DNA from: Bacteroidota bacterium
GTDB lineage: Bacteria > Bacteroidota > Bacteroidia > Bacteroidales > F082
Length of the DNA stretch: 60,444 nucleotides
Direction: 5' to 3'
NCBI GenBank assembly: GCA_016845105.1
Contig: JAERTF010000139.1
Span: 1 to 60,444 of the forward strand
In this document: piece by piece, positions 36,712 through 44,621 of the stretch
Numbering within the stretch: the stretch's first letter is position 1
Layout of the letters: each line of letters opens with the position of its first letter
The notes under the pieces: model-generated
What the model was told of the DNA's origin: nothing
The model's database searches: none
What the model saw: only the letters and a program-made list of their open reading frames with translations
Program-made: the position numbers and the translations under genes

Positions 36712-37281
36712 TTATTTCCTTATGGTTAAAAAAGTACCATCATCTTCTAGCTTAATAATAGTTGATGATTTTATGGATTTTACTCTATCCTGGAAAACTG
36801 AGACCACATGATCAACTCCCTTTATAATACCATCATCAATTTGATCGAAAATAGTTGCAGTTGGCTGGTTTGAATAATTTGCAGAAGTAGATACTAGGGG
36901 CTTATCAAATTTTCTTATGATATCAGAACAAAATTCATCCTTAACAATCCTGATTGCTATTGTACCATCATGAGCAATAATATTTTTAGCCAGATTTTTT
37001 GCACCCGGATAAACAATGGTTAGTGGTGATTTAGCATTTAGGATTAAATCGTATGCTATGGGGGGAACTTTCTTTATATATCTTTCAAGTTTTTCTGTAG
37101 AATCCAACAACACAATCATCCCTTTATTTTCATTTCTTCCTTTCAACTTATAAATTCTTTGAATGGATTTCGAACTTGTTGCATCACAACCAATACCCCA
37201 GATGGTATCAGTAGGATATAATAATAATTTACCTGCTTTAAGGCATTCGACCGAATTGTTTATTTCCTCTTTTAAATTCAT
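36712..37281 (-). CDS. tsaC: Threonylcarbamoyl-AMP synthase (YrdC/TsaC)
   Basis: Makes threonylcarbamoyl-adenylate from Thr, bicarbonate and ATP for the t6A37 modification of tRNAs reading ANN codons. 189 aa, the short TsaC form without the Sua5 extension. Motifs: LLYPTDTIWGIGCDATS near the N-terminus, KGRNENKGMIVLL, and the PLVSTSANYSNQPTA substrate-binding loop. Between the glycosyltransferase gene (51 bp upstream) and the nitrilase gene (2 bp downstream). Confidence 0.94.
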   Translation of the reverse strand: MNLKEEINNSVECLKAGKLLLYPTDTIWGIGCDATSSKSIQRIYKLKGRNENKGMIVLLDSTEKLERYIKKVPPIAYDLILNAKSPLTIVYPGAKNLAKNIIAHDGTIAIRIVKDEFCSDIIRKFDKPLVSTSANYSNQPTATIFDQIDDGIIKGVDHVVSVFQDRVKSIKSSTIIKLEDDGTFLTIRK

Positions 37282-37332
37282 ATGTTGCTACCTGTAATTC
37301 TGATAGTTAATTAAATTGACAAACTCCTGTTA

Positions 37333-38349
37333 CTACGGAGCTAAATTAAGCAATTGCTCATTTTCTATTGTTAACGAACAGTTAAAGTGTTTCTGCGGAC
37401 AACTATTATATCCATGTAATCCACATGGTCTACATTTCAATTCTTTTTTAGTTTCAATTATATAAGATTTTTTAGACTTGGGACCAAAACCAAATTCAGG
37501 AACAGTAGAACAAAAAATTGCGGCAACACAAGCATCAACAGCAGAAGCCATATGCATTGGTGCTGAATCATTTACATAGTTCATTGCAGCATCTCTCATG
37601 AGCGCAGTTGACTCAAGAAATGTTAATTTGCCAGCTAAATTTAAACAATTAGAATGCTCCGAATCACCAATTATCTCATTGCATAGTTCTATTTCCTTTT
37701 GTGATCCAAGTAAATAAACCATAATATCCTTATGCAGTGATGATAAAAATTTAACCCACTGTTTTTTTGAGAACTGCTTAGTAAACCAAAGTGATGCCGG
37801 AGAAACTGTTATGTACTGCATGGTTTTATATTGCGACACTTTAGCAAAATCGTGACCCGAAGGATATAAACGCATCGGAAAGATACTATCATCAGTAAGG
37901 TGCTCAATTAACTGCAGGTTGCGATCTGTTTCATGAAGGCCACCTTTATACTTATTGATACTATGCTTTATTCTTTTCGTAAAAAATAATGAAAATGGGT
38001 TTTTATTAAATCCAACTGTTGTTTTTGCATTCGATAGTGTTGTAATAATACCAGAAGATGCGAACCTTTGTACATTAACTATTAAGTCATATTTTTTCTC
38101 CCTAAAAATTCGGATTAACTCAAGTAGATTTTTGTATTTTTTTTGTGTTTTATCCCATACTATTACATGGTGAATGTATGGATGTCGTCTGAGAACACCC
38201 TCATATCCATATTTTAAAAGAAAATCGAGTTTAGCATTGGGATAGTAGTGATGTAGTTTCTCAATAAGGGGTGTACTAAGTATTACATCCCCAATTGAAG
38301 CCGTTTGTATAATTAATATTCTTTTCAATTGCTCACTGTGTATTTCCAT
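37333..38349 (-). CDS. Family 9 glycosyltransferase (heptosyltransferase-like)
   Basis: 338 aa, GT-B fold. The N-terminus has the family signature RILIIQTASIGDVILSTPL; the second domain has ITVSPASLWFTKQF, FLGS-like YLLGSQKE and a donor-site region with NDSAPMHMASA. Members transfer heptose or related sugars to the LPS inner core. A Cys-rich segment near the C-terminus (CRPCGLHGYNSCPQKHFNC) is seen in other Bacteroidota members, to my knowledge without assigned role. The exact acceptor is unknown. Confidence 0.85.
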   Translation of the reverse strand: MEIHSEQLKRILIIQTASIGDVILSTPLIEKLHHYYPNAKLDFLLKYGYEGVLRRHPYIHHVIVWDKTQKKYKNLLELIRIFREKKYDLIVNVQRFASSGIITTLSNAKTTVGFNKNPFSLFFTKRIKHSINKYKGGLHETDRNLQLIEHLTDDSIFPMRLYPSGHDFAKVSQYKTMQYITVSPASLWFTKQFSKKQWVKFLSSLHKDIMVYLLGSQKEIELCNEIIGDSEHSNCLNLAGKLTFLESTALMRDAAMNYVNDSAPMHMASAVDACVAAIFCSTVPEFGFGPKSKKSYIIETKKELKCRPCGLHGYNSCPQKHFNCSLTIENEQLLNLAP

Positions 38350-38361
38350 TCAACAAGAGTA

Positions 38362-38393
38362 CAAATATAGTTACACCAACTGACTTATAACAA
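38362..38393 (-). promoter_or_regulatory. Promoter of the glycosyltransferase-tsaC-nitrilase operon
   Basis: Minus-strand TTG (38393-38391), 21-bp spacer, TATATTTG (38369-38362). The ATG at 38349 follows only 12 nt after the -7 box, so the leader would be very short. Confidence 0.5.
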
Positions 38394-38532
38394 TTCATAC
38401 TATCATTTAAACTTTAACATCTAATAAATCATACTTATTTAGAATAATTTTTAATTTTATTTATCACAACTTCATACCATATAAGTTGCTATTTTTACAG
38501 CACATTACTTATTCAAATTAAAAAATAGATAG

Positions 38533-39519
38533 ATGGCTAATCTTGGAACAACTTACATGGGTTTAAATCTTAAAAACCCTATAATTGTTGGCAGTTCGGG
38601 TTTAACAAACTCCGTTGAAAATGTAATTGAAATTGCTAAGGAAGGAGCTGGTGCAGTTGTGCTTAAATCACTTTTCGAAGAACAAATTAATCAAGCTGCA
38701 AACCAAACCTTTGAAGAAGGTGAAATTAGTAACTATTATCCAGAAGCATTGGATTATATTAATAATTATAGTGCAGAAAAGGATGTGTCTGTTTATCTCA
38801 ACCTTATCAAAAATTGCAAATCGAGTGTCGACATTCCGATTATTGCATCAATAAATTGCATGGGTGATAACAAATGGGTAAACTTTGCTAAAAAGATAGA
38901 AGAAGCTGGAGCAGATGCCCTCGAACTAAATATATTTGTTCTACCATCGGATCCAAAGAAAAGCAGTTCTGATAACGAAAAAGTTTATTTCGATATAATA
39001 GAAAAGGTTAAAAACATTATTAAAATTCCTTTGGCCATAAAACTGAGTTATTATTTTTCTGGACTTGCTAAAACCATGGAAAGGCTTTCCTGGACAGGGA
39101 TAAAAAGTCTTGTACTTTTTAATCGTTTCTTTTCTCCAGATATAGACATTAACAACTTTGAAATTAAGAGTTCAAATATTTTTAGCACTCCGGCTGATCT
39201 CGCTCAATCTTTAAGATGGGTAGCCATGCTAAGCGATACAGTAGATTGTGAGATATCTGCATCAACCGGTGTTCATGATGGACAAGCAGCTATAAAACAA
39301 TTGCTAGTTGGTGCAACAACTGTTCAAATAGCTTCAGTTTTATACAAAAAAGGATTTAAGGAAATACCTATTATTCTTAATGAGATTGAGTCGTGGATGA
39401 CTAAGAAAAATTTTAAAACAATTGACGACTTCAGGGGAAGGATGAGCATTAAAAAAGCTGAAAATCCTGCTGCCTATGAACGTGTTCAGTTTATGAAATA
39501 TTTCTCAGGAATTGAATAA
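38533..39519 (+). CDS. Dihydroorotate dehydrogenase-like flavoprotein
   Basis: 328 aa TIM-barrel protein of the dihydroorotate dehydrogenase superfamily: NPIIVGSSGLTNSVENV near the N-terminus, GAGAVVLKSLFEEQ, a central ALELNIFVLPSDP, LAIKLSYYFSG and the C-terminal FMN-phosphate region GVHDGQAAIKQLLVGATTVQ. Closest in feel to the 'dihydroorotate dehydrogenase-like' group of Bacteroidota rather than true PyrD: it ends in a long extra helical tail (AAYERVQFMKYF), and the catalytic-base region is not the usual NxSSPN type. FMN binding is likely; the substrate is unknown. Not in an obvious operon. Confidence 0.78.
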   Translation: MANLGTTYMGLNLKNPIIVGSSGLTNSVENVIEIAKEGAGAVVLKSLFEEQINQAANQTFEEGEISNYYPEALDYINNYSAEKDVSVYLNLIKNCKSSVDIPIIASINCMGDNKWVNFAKKIEEAGADALELNIFVLPSDPKKSSSDNEKVYFDIIEKVKNIIKIPLAIKLSYYFSGLAKTMERLSWTGIKSLVLFNRFFSPDIDINNFEIKSSNIFSTPADLAQSLRWVAMLSDTVDCEISASTGVHDGQAAIKQLLVGATTVQIASVLYKKGFKEIPIILNEIESWMTKKNFKTIDDFRGRMSIKKAENPAAYERVQFMKYFSGIE

Positions 39520-39843
39520 CAAAATTTCGTACTCGATTTTATCAAACCCGAATTATCACAAAATACCAAGGCATTGCAGATACAATAGTTTAAAGATATG
39601 ACTGAAATTCAATAAATCAACATAATTATTTGTAGCTGTAATGCAAAAGTAGAAACTTAAGTTTCACAAATACGAGTGGCAAAACCCGATTTATAAGATT
39701 CTCAGGATCTAAAGTAACAGCAATAAAACCTTACTAAAGTAAGGCATGCCCAAAGGATTTTATCATTTAGCTTGATGATAAATAATGCTACTTTAACATT
39801 TAATGGCACATATATTTTACTATTTTAGTGAAAAACTAGAATC
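39520..39843. other. 324-bp intergenic region with palindrome and small hairpins
   Basis: No credible gene. It holds a perfect 14-bp palindrome GAAACTTAAGTTTC (39652-39665) directly beside a minus-strand TACTTTTG box (39651-39644). It also has the hairpin CCTTACT/AGTAAGG (39729-39744, 2-nt loop) and the hairpin TTTATCAT/ATGATAAA (39759-39782). None has a T-tract that would make it a terminator. The role of the minus-strand box is unclear because only the end of the upstream gene lies in its path. Confidence 0.45.
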
Positions 39844-41367
39844 GTGAAAATTGCTTATTCAAAATTTAGATTATTACTGGTACTATCAGGGTTATTTTTT
39901 AGCATTAACCTATCAGGCCAATTGATGAATCATTATTGGTCGTTGAATTTTAATTCACAATCCTCCCTTCTTTCGGGTGCAGTTGTTGCTGGTGATGGGG
40001 GTAACACTTCGATATATTTCAACCCTGCAACTATTTCAGAAATCAAAAACGGTTCAAATCTATCATTTGCAGCATCCTTATTCACATGGGGTATTTATGA
40101 TTTTAAAAATGCATTGGGAAATGGTATACATATATCAAATGTAAGTTTTAATGTTCAACCTCAATTTTTATCCTTTAGCTATCGACCAAAGAACAGCAAA
40201 TTCGCATTTGCGGTTTCAGCACTCACAAGAATGAAGGAGCGCTTTGACATCAGTTATTACAATTCACAAGAAATAGATATATTAAAAAGCAGTCCTGGAT
40301 TGGAAAATTATAATGTGGCATTTAAATATTTTCTTGATTACAACGATAACTGGTTTGGTTTTGCCGGATCCTACGATGTATCAGATAGGTTTAAAATTGG
40401 CGGTAGTATTTTTCTTTCTGCAGCTTACTTGTCATATAAAACTTCAACTCAAACCATTGCATTTTCAACAAGCGATACACTATGGGTTAATGGTGTACCT
40501 AATCCAGCGCCAGTTTCTGAAGGAACATATTCAGAAGACATGAAGTTTACAGATTATAGATTGATTGCCAAATTAGGATTTTCATTTGTAAGAGAAAAAT
40601 GGAGATTTGGGCTTAATATAACTTCAGGAACATTATCATTGTTTTCGGCAGGTAAAGAAGCTAGACGCCTACAACGAATCTCAAACATAACAAATCCGGA
40701 AAATAACCAACTTATGCCTGGATACGTTATTGTTAATGGCCTAACAAAACACGATATTACAACAAGAATTAAATATCCATTTTCGGTATCATTTGGATTT
40801 ATTCATGAAGTGAAAGGTAAAAACAATCGGTTGTATTTTACAATGGAATATTTTCATGGCATAAAACCCTATAAATTAGTTGATGCACCCATTAGTGATA
40901 ATATAACTTCAAATATGATTTACGACCAACTTGATAATAAGGATTGGCTTTCAATTGCAGATGTGGCAAAGCCAGTTCTTAATGTTGCTGTTGGTTATAG
41001 ATGGGAAATACACAAGAATCTCATGTTCCTAAGTGGTTTAAGAACTGATTTCAATAATATTAATGGTGCCGATTACAAAGAATATGACGATTATAATAAG
41101 ATAAACACTACAAATATTAATATCTATCATTATACCGGTGGTTTCCAATTCTATTTTCTAAAAAAATACTTGCTCGTTGCAGGGGGTGAGTTATCATTTG
41201 GTTATGACAATAACCAGAGACAATTGGCAAATTTTTCAGATCCTATTGAATATAGTTCAAAAAATCAACGAGTATTACAAGGACATCTTGAAGACAATAT
41301 GGATGTTTATTATTTTGGATTTAATGTTTACTTATCAGCTATGTTTAAATTCGGTGGAAATAAATAA
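39844..41367 (+). CDS. FadL/OmpP1-like outer-membrane porin
   Basis: 507 aa from a GTG start (an ATG would lie well inside the protein). The signal peptide ends near SGQ. The N-terminal motif GGNTSIYFNPATIS resembles the OmpP1/FadL/TodX opening; many amphipathic beta strands of 9-12 residues follow and the chain ends in an aromatic-rich strand (LSAMFKFGGNK). FadL-type channels take up hydrophobic molecules; the substrate here is unknown. It heads a run of envelope genes. Confidence 0.75.
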   Translation: MKIAYSKFRLLLVLSGLFFSINLSGQLMNHYWSLNFNSQSSLLSGAVVAGDGGNTSIYFNPATISEIKNGSNLSFAASLFTWGIYDFKNALGNGIHISNVSFNVQPQFLSFSYRPKNSKFAFAVSALTRMKERFDISYYNSQEIDILKSSPGLENYNVAFKYFLDYNDNWFGFAGSYDVSDRFKIGGSIFLSAAYLSYKTSTQTIAFSTSDTLWVNGVPNPAPVSEGTYSEDMKFTDYRLIAKLGFSFVREKWRFGLNITSGTLSLFSAGKEARRLQRISNITNPENNQLMPGYVIVNGLTKHDITTRIKYPFSVSFGFIHEVKGKNNRLYFTMEYFHGIKPYKLVDAPISDNITSNMIYDQLDNKDWLSIADVAKPVLNVAVGYRWEIHKNLMFLSGLRTDFNNINGADYKEYDDYNKINTTNINIYHYTGGFQFYFLKKYLLVAGGELSFGYDNNQRQLANFSDPIEYSSKNQRVLQGHLEDNMDVYYFGFNVYLSAMFKFGGNK

Positions 41368-41407
41368 AATAAAGTTTTATGTAGAAATAATCTAGGTAAT
41401 TATTTCG

Positions 41408-41415
41408 TAGCTTTG
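41408..41415 (+). promoter_or_regulatory. -7 box of the DUF4136 lipoprotein promoter
   Basis: TAGCTTTG (TAnnTTTG) lies 19 nt before the ATG at 41435. No clear -33 box. Confidence 0.45.
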
Positions 41416-41434
41416 CAATTAAGAATATTAACAA

Positions 41435-42145
41435 ATGAAAATAAGAAATATGACAAAAGTACTTTCTAGCATCAAAATGTTGGCGGCAATAGTACTGCCA
41501 GCCATAGTTATAATGCTAACATCTTGTTATCCCAACGATAACCTTTCAGTTAGCGAAACAGATATTGTGATGGTTGGCTATTACGATTCGGTAAACTTTA
41601 AAGCGTTAAAAACATATTACATGTCTGATACAGTGTATCCTGTAAGAGAAGATACATCCGATCATTCGCTGATTAAATACAATAATGAGATTATAAGCGC
41701 CATAGCTTCAAATATGGAAGCTTATGGATATACTCGTATATTAGAGGTTACCACTGATACTCCTGATGTAAGAGTGTCCTCAGCATCAATTACAATTAAA
41801 AATGTAACTGTTGGCTGGTGGTATCCTTATTACCCAGGTTGGAGATGGGGTTGGGGTTATAAAAAATCCACCCGCGATACAGATTATTATTATCCGGGCT
41901 ACCCTGGATTTTACCCCCCTGGTTATGGATGGGGATATCCATATTATAGTTCATACACCACAGGTACTCTTTTAATTGAAATGGCTGATCCTGATGATTA
42001 TGAAATTATAAAAAATGACACTGTTACACCAATATATTGGTCGGGAGCTATTAATGGAGTCCTTAGCAGTGGCTCAGACTTGAACAGAATAACCAAAGGC
42101 ATTGATAAAGCATTTGAATTGTCTCCTGAAATAAAAACCAATTAG
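41435..42145 (+). CDS. DUF4136-like lipoprotein with aromatic-rich insert
   Basis: 236 aa with lipobox MLTSC (Cys31, or Cys26 if the inner Met is used), so a predicted outer-membrane lipoprotein. It resembles DUF4136: SETDIVMVGYYDSVNFKALKTYYM, then SAIASNMEAYGYTRI, ending with SGAINGVLS and a C-terminal helix. A segment of about 55 residues in the middle is very rich in Trp, Tyr, Gly and Pro (for example WWYPYYPGWRWGWGY and YPGYPGFYPPGYGWGYPYY) and precedes the strand GTLLIEMADP. Function unknown. Confidence 0.75.
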   Translation: MKIRNMTKVLSSIKMLAAIVLPAIVIMLTSCYPNDNLSVSETDIVMVGYYDSVNFKALKTYYMSDTVYPVREDTSDHSLIKYNNEIISAIASNMEAYGYTRILEVTTDTPDVRVSSASITIKNVTVGWWYPYYPGWRWGWGYKKSTRDTDYYYPGYPGFYPPGYGWGYPYYSSYTTGTLLIEMADPDDYEIIKNDTVTPIYWSGAINGVLSSGSDLNRITKGIDKAFELSPEIKTN

Positions 42146-42167
42146 AAATAACATAAAAAGAGAAAAG

Positions 42168-42773
42168 ATGAAAAAAAATAAATTAATATTAACTAGCATT
42201 TTTGTTGTTTTATTGGGACTCTCTTCATTTGCCCAGGGTGGCGGTATATGGAATTTCGATTGGAATATGGGTTTTCCCATGGGTAACACAAAAGATTTTA
42301 TTGGAAAGCCATCCTTTAGGGGATTTTCAATTGAGGGACGTGGATTTGTAACTGAGAAAATAGCAATTGGAGGTATAGGTGCATGGAATGTTTTTTATGA
42401 GAACAACGGCAATACAACAATTGTAGAAAATGAAGGAACAAGAAAAATATATGGTTACCAACGTAAGTATTTAAATGTAATGCCATTAATGGTTACCGCT
42501 CATTATTACTTTTCACAAGGCTCGGTTCAACCATATTTTGGAGCAGGCTTAGGTACTTATTATATCGAATCGAGAGACTTTATGGGAATATATTATTTAC
42601 AAGGAAAAGACTGGCATTTTGGTATTGCACCAGAAGTTGGTGTTGTAATGCCATTTAATAGTGGTAATGCCGGCTTGAATGTAAATTTCAAATATAATAT
42701 GGCCGCTAAAACGAAAAAAGAACCTTCATATTCATGGCTTGGTCTAAATATAGGATTATCGTATTTGTTTTAA
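42168..42773 (+). CDS. Small outer-membrane beta-barrel protein
   Basis: 201 aa with a signal peptide (ends SSFAQ). About eight amphipathic strands follow and the chain ends in GLSYLF with a terminal Phe, typical of outer-membrane barrel insertion. Specific function not recognised; it resembles the generic 'outer membrane beta-barrel' (OMP_b-brl) family of Bacteroidota. It starts 22 bp after the DUF4136 gene and is followed by a terminator. Confidence 0.8.
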   Translation: MKKNKLILTSIFVVLLGLSSFAQGGGIWNFDWNMGFPMGNTKDFIGKPSFRGFSIEGRGFVTEKIAIGGIGAWNVFYENNGNTTIVENEGTRKIYGYQRKYLNVMPLMVTAHYYFSQGSVQPYFGAGLGTYYIESRDFMGIYYLQGKDWHFGIAPEVGVVMPFNSGNAGLNVNFKYNMAAKTKKEPSYSWLGLNIGLSYLF

Positions 42774-42790
42774 AGATAAATATATGTAAT

Positions 42791-42835
42791 AAAAAATCGG
42801 GGGGGTTGCTATGGCAGTTTTCCCGGTTTTTTTTT
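42791..42835 (+). terminator. Intrinsic terminator after the small beta-barrel gene
   Basis: A stem of about 11 bp (AAAAAATCGGG with CCCGGTTTTTT, one G-U, extended by G-U pairs) with a loop of about 12 nt, ending in a run of T to 42835. Confidence 0.85.
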
Positions 42836-42868
42836 ACATTTACATATTATTAACAAATAACCAATGTA

Positions 42869-43627
42869 ATGAAAAAAATATATATCATAGTAATAGCTAT
42901 CTTTTTTGGGATTACTTTAACCTCTGTAAGCCAAACCAAATCTAATGCAACTACTTCAACCGATGAACGAAGCAGGTTAAATGTTCTTAAATGGAATCTT
43001 ACACCCATGATATGGAATGGCCGAAACATTAATCTATCATATGAAAGGGTAACATCAGATTTTGGGTCCTTTTCGGTTAATGCTGGGTATTTCTTACTAC
43101 CATCAATTGGATTACTTGATAGTATAAACATGGAAAAAGCAAATAAACAATTTGGGTTTACTATTTCGGGTGATAAAAGATACTATTTTAAGAAACGAAA
43201 TAAACGCCATGCACCAGATGGCCTATACTGGGGTATATTTGGATCAGTTCATTATTATGAATTCGAAAACTCTTTTACTGTTACCGATTCAGAATATGCA
43301 AAAGGCACACTTATTCTTAATGGGGATATTGGTATTTTTAGTGCAGGCGTGGAATTAGGATACCAATTTGTATTAAAAAATAATATTACAATAGATTTAA
43401 TATTTATGGGCCCTGCCCTATCAAGTTATACAGGAAAGCTTGGCATAAAAGGTGACCTCCAAGTTGATAAAGAAAGTGAATATATTAAGGCAATTTACGA
43501 TGTGCTTGTGGCGAAATACCCAGGTGTAGATAAATTACTTGATGAAAAATCAATAAATGATAAAGGCACAGTATTTAGTTTAGGACCTGGCTTACGGTAT
43601 ATGGTCCAAATTGGATATAGATTTTAG
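42869..43627 (+). CDS. Outer-membrane beta-barrel protein (DUF3575-like)
   Basis: 252 aa with signal peptide (ends SVSQ). LNVLKWNLTPMIWNGRNINLSYERV, then SGDKRYYFKKRNKRHAPDGLYWGIFGS, FSAGVELGYQF and a final RYMVQIGYRF are barrel strands; the last residue is Phe. The pattern is reminiscent of DUF3575 barrels, but I am not certain. Function unknown. First gene after the terminator at 42835. Confidence 0.7.
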   Translation: MKKIYIIVIAIFFGITLTSVSQTKSNATTSTDERSRLNVLKWNLTPMIWNGRNINLSYERVTSDFGSFSVNAGYFLLPSIGLLDSINMEKANKQFGFTISGDKRYYFKKRNKRHAPDGLYWGIFGSVHYYEFENSFTVTDSEYAKGTLILNGDIGIFSAGVELGYQFVLKNNITIDLIFMGPALSSYTGKLGIKGDLQVDKESEYIKAIYDVLVAKYPGVDKLLDEKSINDKGTVFSLGPGLRYMVQIGYRF

Positions 43628-43648
43628 ATTTAACATAAACAATAATAT

Positions 43649-44593
43649 ATGAAAGCAATCACAACTTTACTATTAATAACACTTGTAATCTCAAACAATT
43701 TATTATCTCAGCAACAAATACAAAATCCAGGTTTTGAAGAATGGGAAGATGTTGGTTTATCAAAAGAAGAGCCTACACATTGGAGTTCAATTAAAACTTC
43801 TGATAATCTTTCTTTAAATATTCATGCACCAATAGTCTGGGATAAAAGTACCGATGCCCACAGTGGAAATTACTCACTATACCTATTTAATTACTACGTT
43901 TCACTTATCAGCCATGTTGCTACAGGTACCATAAGCAATGGTCGTTTTCATGCCGACATGGATCCCGATTTGGGTTATGCCTTTACTGATCCAAACAATC
44001 CAATGTACCATGGCGTGCTAACTGATAAGCCTGATAGTGTGGTAGGATGGTATAAATGTAATCCTGCTGTTGGAGATTTTGGAACAATAAAGTTTCTGCT
44101 TCACACTGGTTATGCAGCGATACCTGGTGATGAAAGTAATTATATAGCTATGGCATATCAGGAACTTCCATCAGTAGAAGTAAATAAATGGACAAGATTT
44201 TCAATACCATTTGTATATACATCAGGTGATACACCTGAATACTTCCTTTCCATATTAACTTCAGGTAACGGTACCCAAGCATTGCAGGGAAGCACTGCCC
44301 ATTTTGATGATCTAAAATTCATTTACAACCCAAGCTCGATCAACGAACTAAATAACAACAGTTTTAAAGTTTATCAACAAAAGAAATTACTCAAAGTGGA
44401 ATTTGATGATAACACGAATAACTACATTAAGTTTGTTTTAATGGACCTAAATGGCCGTATGGTTTTTAATACTGAAGTTCAATCAAATATTACTAACAGT
44501 ATCTATATTGATTTGCTCCCCACCGGTATTTATACTGCTAAAGCTACAAGTTCGAATAAGTCCCTCACAAAAAAGATTCATATTACCAATTAG
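43649..44593 (+). CDS. Secreted PCMD-domain-like protein with type A T9SS sorting domain
   Basis: 314 aa, signal peptide (ends LLSQ). The middle (QIQNPGFEEWED..., AHSGNYSLYL..., SVVGWYKCNP, STAHFDDLKF) is a jelly-roll fold resembling PCMD, a putative carbohydrate-metabolism domain of Bacteroidota. The C-terminus (about 235-314) looks like a type A sorting domain (VLMDLNGRMVF, LPTGIYTAKA, SLTKKIHITN), although the typical PNP box is replaced by NNSFKVYQQ. Probably secreted or surface-attached. It lies directly upstream of the TonB-dependent receptor and could be its partner. Confidence 0.75.
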   Translation: MKAITTLLLITLVISNNLLSQQQIQNPGFEEWEDVGLSKEEPTHWSSIKTSDNLSLNIHAPIVWDKSTDAHSGNYSLYLFNYYVSLISHVATGTISNGRFHADMDPDLGYAFTDPNNPMYHGVLTDKPDSVVGWYKCNPAVGDFGTIKFLLHTGYAAIPGDESNYIAMAYQELPSVEVNKWTRFSIPFVYTSGDTPEYFLSILTSGNGTQALQGSTAHFDDLKFIYNPSSINELNNNSFKVYQQKKLLKVEFDDNTNNYIKFVLMDLNGRMVFNTEVQSNITNSIYIDLLPTGIYTAKATSSNKSLTKKIHITN

Positions 44594-44621
44594 GTATTAT
44601 TAAAAACTAGTATAACACTTT

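Noticed and set aside
38533-39519. Calling the flavoprotein a true PyrD of pyrimidine synthesis
   Set aside because: It has an extra C-terminal tail, atypical active-site context and no pyrimidine genes nearby; it fits the dihydroorotate-dehydrogenase-like group better.
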